DNA from: Streptomyces sp. AC512_CC834 | GTDB taxonomy: Bacteria; Actinomycetota; Actinomycetes; Streptomycetales; Streptomycetaceae | DNA: 64,000 nt | Direction: 5' to 3' | NCBI RefSeq assembly: GCF_019049325.1 | Contig: NZ_JAGMUO010000052.1 | Coordinates: 1 to 64,000 of the forward strand | The notes under the pieces: generated by a model | The model's input: the letters and a program-made list of their open reading frames with translations, nothing else | What the model was told of the DNA's origin: nothing | The model's database searches: none | Part shown: positions 61,241-64,000 of the stretch, one piece after another | Numbering within the stretch: the first letter of the stretch is position 1 | Layout: each line of letters opens with the position of its first letter | Translations under genes and position numbers: made by a program

Positions 61241-63411
61241 TCGGTGAAGACCTCCCCGTTGTCCGCCTTCTCCACCAGCAGCGCGGGCGGGGTGAAGCGC
61301 TCGCCGTAGCGGTCGGCCAGCTCGCGCGCGCGGGCCACGAAGCCGGGCAGGCCGCCCTCGTAGCCGTTGATGTACTGCAGGACGCCGCCGGTCCAGCCGG
61401 GGAAGCCGATGCCGAAGATCGAGCCGATGTTGGCGTCGGCGACGGAGGTCAGTACGCCCTCCTCCAGGAGCTTCACCGTGTCGAGCGCCTCCGAGAAGAG
61501 CATGCGTTCCCGCATGTCCGCGAAGGGGATCTCGTACCCCGGCTGCGTGAAGTGGTCACGCAGGCCCTGCCAGAGCCCGGCGCGCCTGCCGTCGTCCCCG
61601 TAGTCGTAGAACCCGGCGCCGCCGCTGCGGCCGGGACGCTCGAACTCGTCGACCATGCGGTCGATGACGGCCTCGGCGGGGTGTGCGGTCCAAGTGCCGC
61701 CGGCCTCTTCCACGGCCCGCCTGGTCTCCTGGCGGATCTTCCGGGGCAGAGTGAGGGTCAGTTCGTCCATCAGGTTGAGGACCTTGGCCGGGTAGCCGGC
61801 CTGGGCCGCCGCCTGCTCGACGGACGCGGGCTCGATGCCCTCGCCGACCATCGCCACGCCCTCGTTGATGAAGTGGCCGATGACCCGGGAGGTGAAGAAG
61901 CCGCGTGAGTCGTTGACGACGATCGGTGTCTTCTTGATCTGCCGGACCAGGTCGAAGGCGCGCGCCAGCGCCTCGCCCCCCGTCTGCTCGCCCTTGATGA
62001 TCTCGACGAGCGGCATCTTGTCGACGGGCGAGAAGAAGTGCAGCCCGATGAAGTCGCCCTGCCGCTCGACGCCCTCGGCCAGCGCGGTGATGGGCAGCGT
62101 GGAGGTGTTGGAGCACAGCAGGGCGTCTGGGGCGACGACGTGCTCGATCTCCTGGAACACCTTGTGCTTGAGGGAGGTGTCCTCGAAGACCGCCTCGATC
62201 ACCGCGTCGCAGCCCGCGAGGTCGGCCGCTTCGGACGTCGGCGTGATGCGGGCCAGCAGCGCGTCGGCCTTCTCCTGGCTCGTACGGCCCTTGGCCACGG
62301 CCTTGGCGCACAGTTTCTCGGAGTACGCCTTGCCCTTGAGGGCCGACTCCAGGGACACGTCCTTGAGGACGACGTCGATGCCCGCGCGGGCGCACGAGTA
62401 GGCGATACCGGCGCCCATCATTCCGGCGCCGAGGACGGCGACCTTGGTGACCTTCCGGGACTCGAACCCCTGGGGGCGGTTGGCCCCGGAGTTGACCGCC
62501 TGGAGGTCGAAGAAGAACGCCTGGATCATGTTCTTCGAGGTCTGCCCGGCGGCCAGTTCGACGAAGTAGCGGGCCTCGATGACCTGGGCGGTCTCGAAGT
62601 CGACCTGGGAGCCCTCGACGGCGGCGGCCATGATGTTGCGCGGCGCCGGGTAGGGGGCGCCGTTGGTCTGCTTGCGCAGGTTGGCGGGGAAGGCGGGCAG
62701 GTTGGCCGCGAACTTCGGGTGGGCGGGGGTGCCGCCGGGGATGCGATGGCCGGGCCGGTCCCAGGGCTGGGCGGACTCCGGGTTGGCGTCGATGAACGCG
62801 CGGGCCTGGGCGAGCATGTCCTCGCGGCTGTCGGCGACCGCGTCGACGAGGCCGTTCTCCAGGGCGCGGCGCGGGTTGTACTGGGTGCCCTGGAGGAGCA
62901 CCTTGAGCAGCGCGTCGGTGATGCCGAGCATCCGGACGCTGCGGACGACGCCGCCGCCTCCGGGGAGCAGGCCGAGGGTGACCTCGGGGCAGCCGATCTT
63001 GGAGCCGGGCCCGTCGAGGGCGACGCGGTGGTGGCAGGCGAGGGCGATCTCGTAGCCGCCGCCCAGGGCCGCGCCGTTCATGGCGGCGACGACGGGCTTG
63101 CCGAGGGTCTCGATGCGACGCAGGTCGCGCTTGATGGCCATGCCGCCGTCGAAGAGGTCCTGGGCGGTCTCGGGCGTGACGCGGATCAGGTCGCGCAGGT
63201 CGCCGCCGGCGAAGAAGGTCTTCTTGGCGGAGGTGACGATGACGCCGCGGATCGAGTCCTTCTCGGCCTCCAGGCGGTCGGTGATCACGGCGAGGGACTC
63301 GCGGAACGCCTGGTTCATGGTGTTCGCGGACTGGTCGGGGTCGTCGAGGACGAGGGTGACGACGCCGGTGTCGTCCTGTTCCCAGCGGATGGTGGTGGAC
63401 TCGGTGGTCAT
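61231..63411 (-). CDS. Fatty acid oxidation complex alpha subunit (enoyl-CoA hydratase/3-hydroxyacyl-CoA dehydrogenase)
   Basis: 726 residues. N-terminal crotonase domain with oxyanion-hole blocks FFAGGDLRDL and GAALGGGYEIALACHHRVA, then the NAD-binding KVAVLGAGMMGAGIAYSCARAGIDV and catalytic LHFFSPVDKMPLVEII of the dehydrogenase, and two C-terminal HCDH helical domains. It performs two consecutive steps of beta-oxidation. The thiolase gene lies just upstream on the same strand, making a fadBA-type pair. The ATG at 63411 starts MTTESTTIRWEQDDTGVVTLVLDDP. Confidence 0.94.
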   Translation of the reverse strand: MTTESTTIRWEQDDTGVVTLVLDDPDQSANTMNQAFRESLAVITDRLEAEKDSIRGVIVTSAKKTFFAGGDLRDLIRVTPETAQDLFDGGMAIKRDLRRIETLGKPVVAAMNGAALGGGYEIALACHHRVALDGPGSKIGCPEVTLGLLPGGGGVVRSVRMLGITDALLKVLLQGTQYNPRRALENGLVDAVADSREDMLAQARAFIDANPESAQPWDRPGHRIPGGTPAHPKFAANLPAFPANLRKQTNGAPYPAPRNIMAAAVEGSQVDFETAQVIEARYFVELAAGQTSKNMIQAFFFDLQAVNSGANRPQGFESRKVTKVAVLGAGMMGAGIAYSCARAGIDVVLKDVSLESALKGKAYSEKLCAKAVAKGRTSQEKADALLARITPTSEAADLAGCDAVIEAVFEDTSLKHKVFQEIEHVVAPDALLCSNTSTLPITALAEGVERQGDFIGLHFFSPVDKMPLVEIIKGEQTGGEALARAFDLVRQIKKTPIVVNDSRGFFTSRVIGHFINEGVAMVGEGIEPASVEQAAAQAGYPAKVLNLMDELTLTLPRKIRQETRRAVEEAGGTWTAHPAEAVIDRMVDEFERPGRSGGAGFYDYGDDGRRAGLWQGLRDHFTQPGYEIPFADMRERMLFSEALDTVKLLEEGVLTSVADANIGSIFGIGFPGWTGGVLQYINGYEGGLPGFVARARELADRYGERFTPPALLVEKADNGEVFTDGR

Positions 63412-63426
63412 GAGGGTGTGCTCCTG

Positions 63427-63456
63427 GTGATCCGTCGTGATCCGTCGTGATCCGTT
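63427..63456. repeat. 10 bp tandem repeat between thiolase and fadB-like genes
   Basis: GTGATCCGTC occurs three times (the last ends TT), in the short gap between the two genes and ahead of the fadB-like start. Confidence 0.85.
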
Positions 63457-63464
63457 GGGAGGGG

Positions 63465-64000
63465 TCAGATGCGCTCGACGATGGTGGCGATGCCCATGCC
63501 GCCGCCCACGCACAGGGTGGCGAGGCCGTAGCGCTTGTCCTGGCGCTCCAGTTCGTCCACGAGGGTGCCGAGGATCATCGCGCCGGTGGCGCCGAGGGGG
63601 TGGCCCAGCGCGATCGCGCCGCCGTTGACGTTGACCTTGTCCAGGGACAGGCCCATGTCCTTGACGAAGCGCAGGACGACCGCGGCGAACGCCTCGTTGA
63701 TCTCGACCAGGTCGATGTCGTCGATGGTCAGCCCGGCCTTGGCGAGTGCCTTGCGGGTGGCCGGGGCGGGCCCGGTCAGCATGATGGTGGGTTCGGAGCC
63801 GGAGACGGCGGCGGAGACGATCCGCGCGCGCGGGCGCAGGCCGTAGCGGTCGCCGACCTCCTGGGAACCGATGGCTACCAGGGAGGCTCCGTCGACGATG
63901 CCGGAGGAGTTGCCCGCGTGGTGGACGTGGTCGATCTTCTCGACCCAGTGGTACTTCTGCAGCGCCACGGCGTCGAAACCGCCGAGTTCGCCGATGTCGG
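63465..64000 (-). CDS. Acetyl-CoA C-acyltransferase (thiolase), C-terminal part
   Basis: The last ~178 residues of a thiolase; the 5' part lies beyond the window. HHAGNSSGIVDGASLVAIGS, EINEAFAAVV, NVNGGAIALGHPLGATGA (catalytic His) and CVGGGMGIATIVERI (second active-site Cys) are present. It cleaves 3-ketoacyl-CoA, completing the cycle begun by the fadB-like protein. Confidence 0.93.
   Translation of the reverse strand, partial: DIGELGGFDAVALQKYHWVEKIDHVHHAGNSSGIVDGASLVAIGSQEVGDRYGLRPRARIVSAAVSGSEPTIMLTGPAPATRKALAKAGLTIDDIDLVEINEAFAAVVLRFVKDMGLSLDKVNVNGGAIALGHPLGATGAMILGTLVDELERQDKRYGLATLCVGGGMGIATIVERI

Overview
The window is actinobacterial and almost certainly Streptomyces. Base composition is very GC-rich, GTG starts are common, and coding frames abut or overlap by 1 or 4 bases. 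It carries a complete hopanoid operon, a 46-residue LPFRALARLFGG-type small protein, and a secreted LysM/M23 peptidase behind a ydaO-type leader. The run idi - zinc CDF exporter - hopanoid genes recalls, from memory, the S. coelicolor chromosome around its hopanoid cluster.

Region 1 (1-14.5 kb) is accessory DNA rich in NTP-dependent conflict (immunity-like) genes. On the minus strand are a trypsin-NACHT-HEAT protein (558-4271) and a Trypco1 partner (4268-4627), with a decayed ADP-ribosylglycohydrolase and a broken membrane-protein gene beside them. On the plus strand is a tightly coupled four-gene unit (6314-12171): Trypco2, a trypsin-VMAP-like protein, a MoxR AAA+ ATPase, and a SAV_2336/vWA-like protein. 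The last carries a fused receiver domain that has lost its phospho-acceptor aspartate. A convergent WD40 gene is cut by an ISAs1-family element (13083-14473). The plus-strand unit lies between two direct copies of the 3' end of a metallo-beta-lactamase-fold gene, 8,980 bp apart, which suggests insertion by recombination in that gene.

Region 2 (14.5-20.8 kb) holds housekeeping and envelope genes: the intact MBL-fold hydrolase, a TetR regulator, an SGNH hydrolase, the riboswitch-led M23 peptidase, a tyrosine-phosphatase-like protein, and an XRE-cupin regulator coupled to a 39-residue membrane peptide.

Region 3 (20.8-33.8 kb) is one minus-strand operon in the order hpnC-hpnD-hpnE-polyprenyl synthase-shc-hpnG-hpnH-ispG-dxs-hpnO. 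It encodes isoprenoid supply, squalene formation, cyclisation to hopene, adenosyl side-chain addition and trimming, and amination.

Region 4 (34.1-41.3 kb) is a second minus-strand operon with frame overlaps: a Wzm/Wzt-type ABC exporter, a GT2 glycosyltransferase, two CDP-alcohol phosphotransferases, a glycerol-1-phosphate-dehydrogenase-like enzyme and a sugar-phosphate-type nucleotidyltransferase. I infer that it builds and exports an alditol-phosphate-containing glycopolymer or glycolipid.

Region 5 (41.3-64 kb) has mixed core genes: a zinc CDF exporter behind a Zur-box-like palindrome, idi, an anti-sigma-type ATPase, an enoyl-CoA hydratase, two DJ-1-fold genes, an SCO6745-like protein, tex, an ABC-F protein, a DAO-type oxidase, a BCCT transporter, M14 and M1 secreted peptidases, a macrodomain protein, an APC permease with a divergent MerR regulator, and a fatty-acid oxidation pair (fadB-like plus a thiolase cut by the window edge). 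Several gene ends here carry short 8-10 bp tandem repeats.
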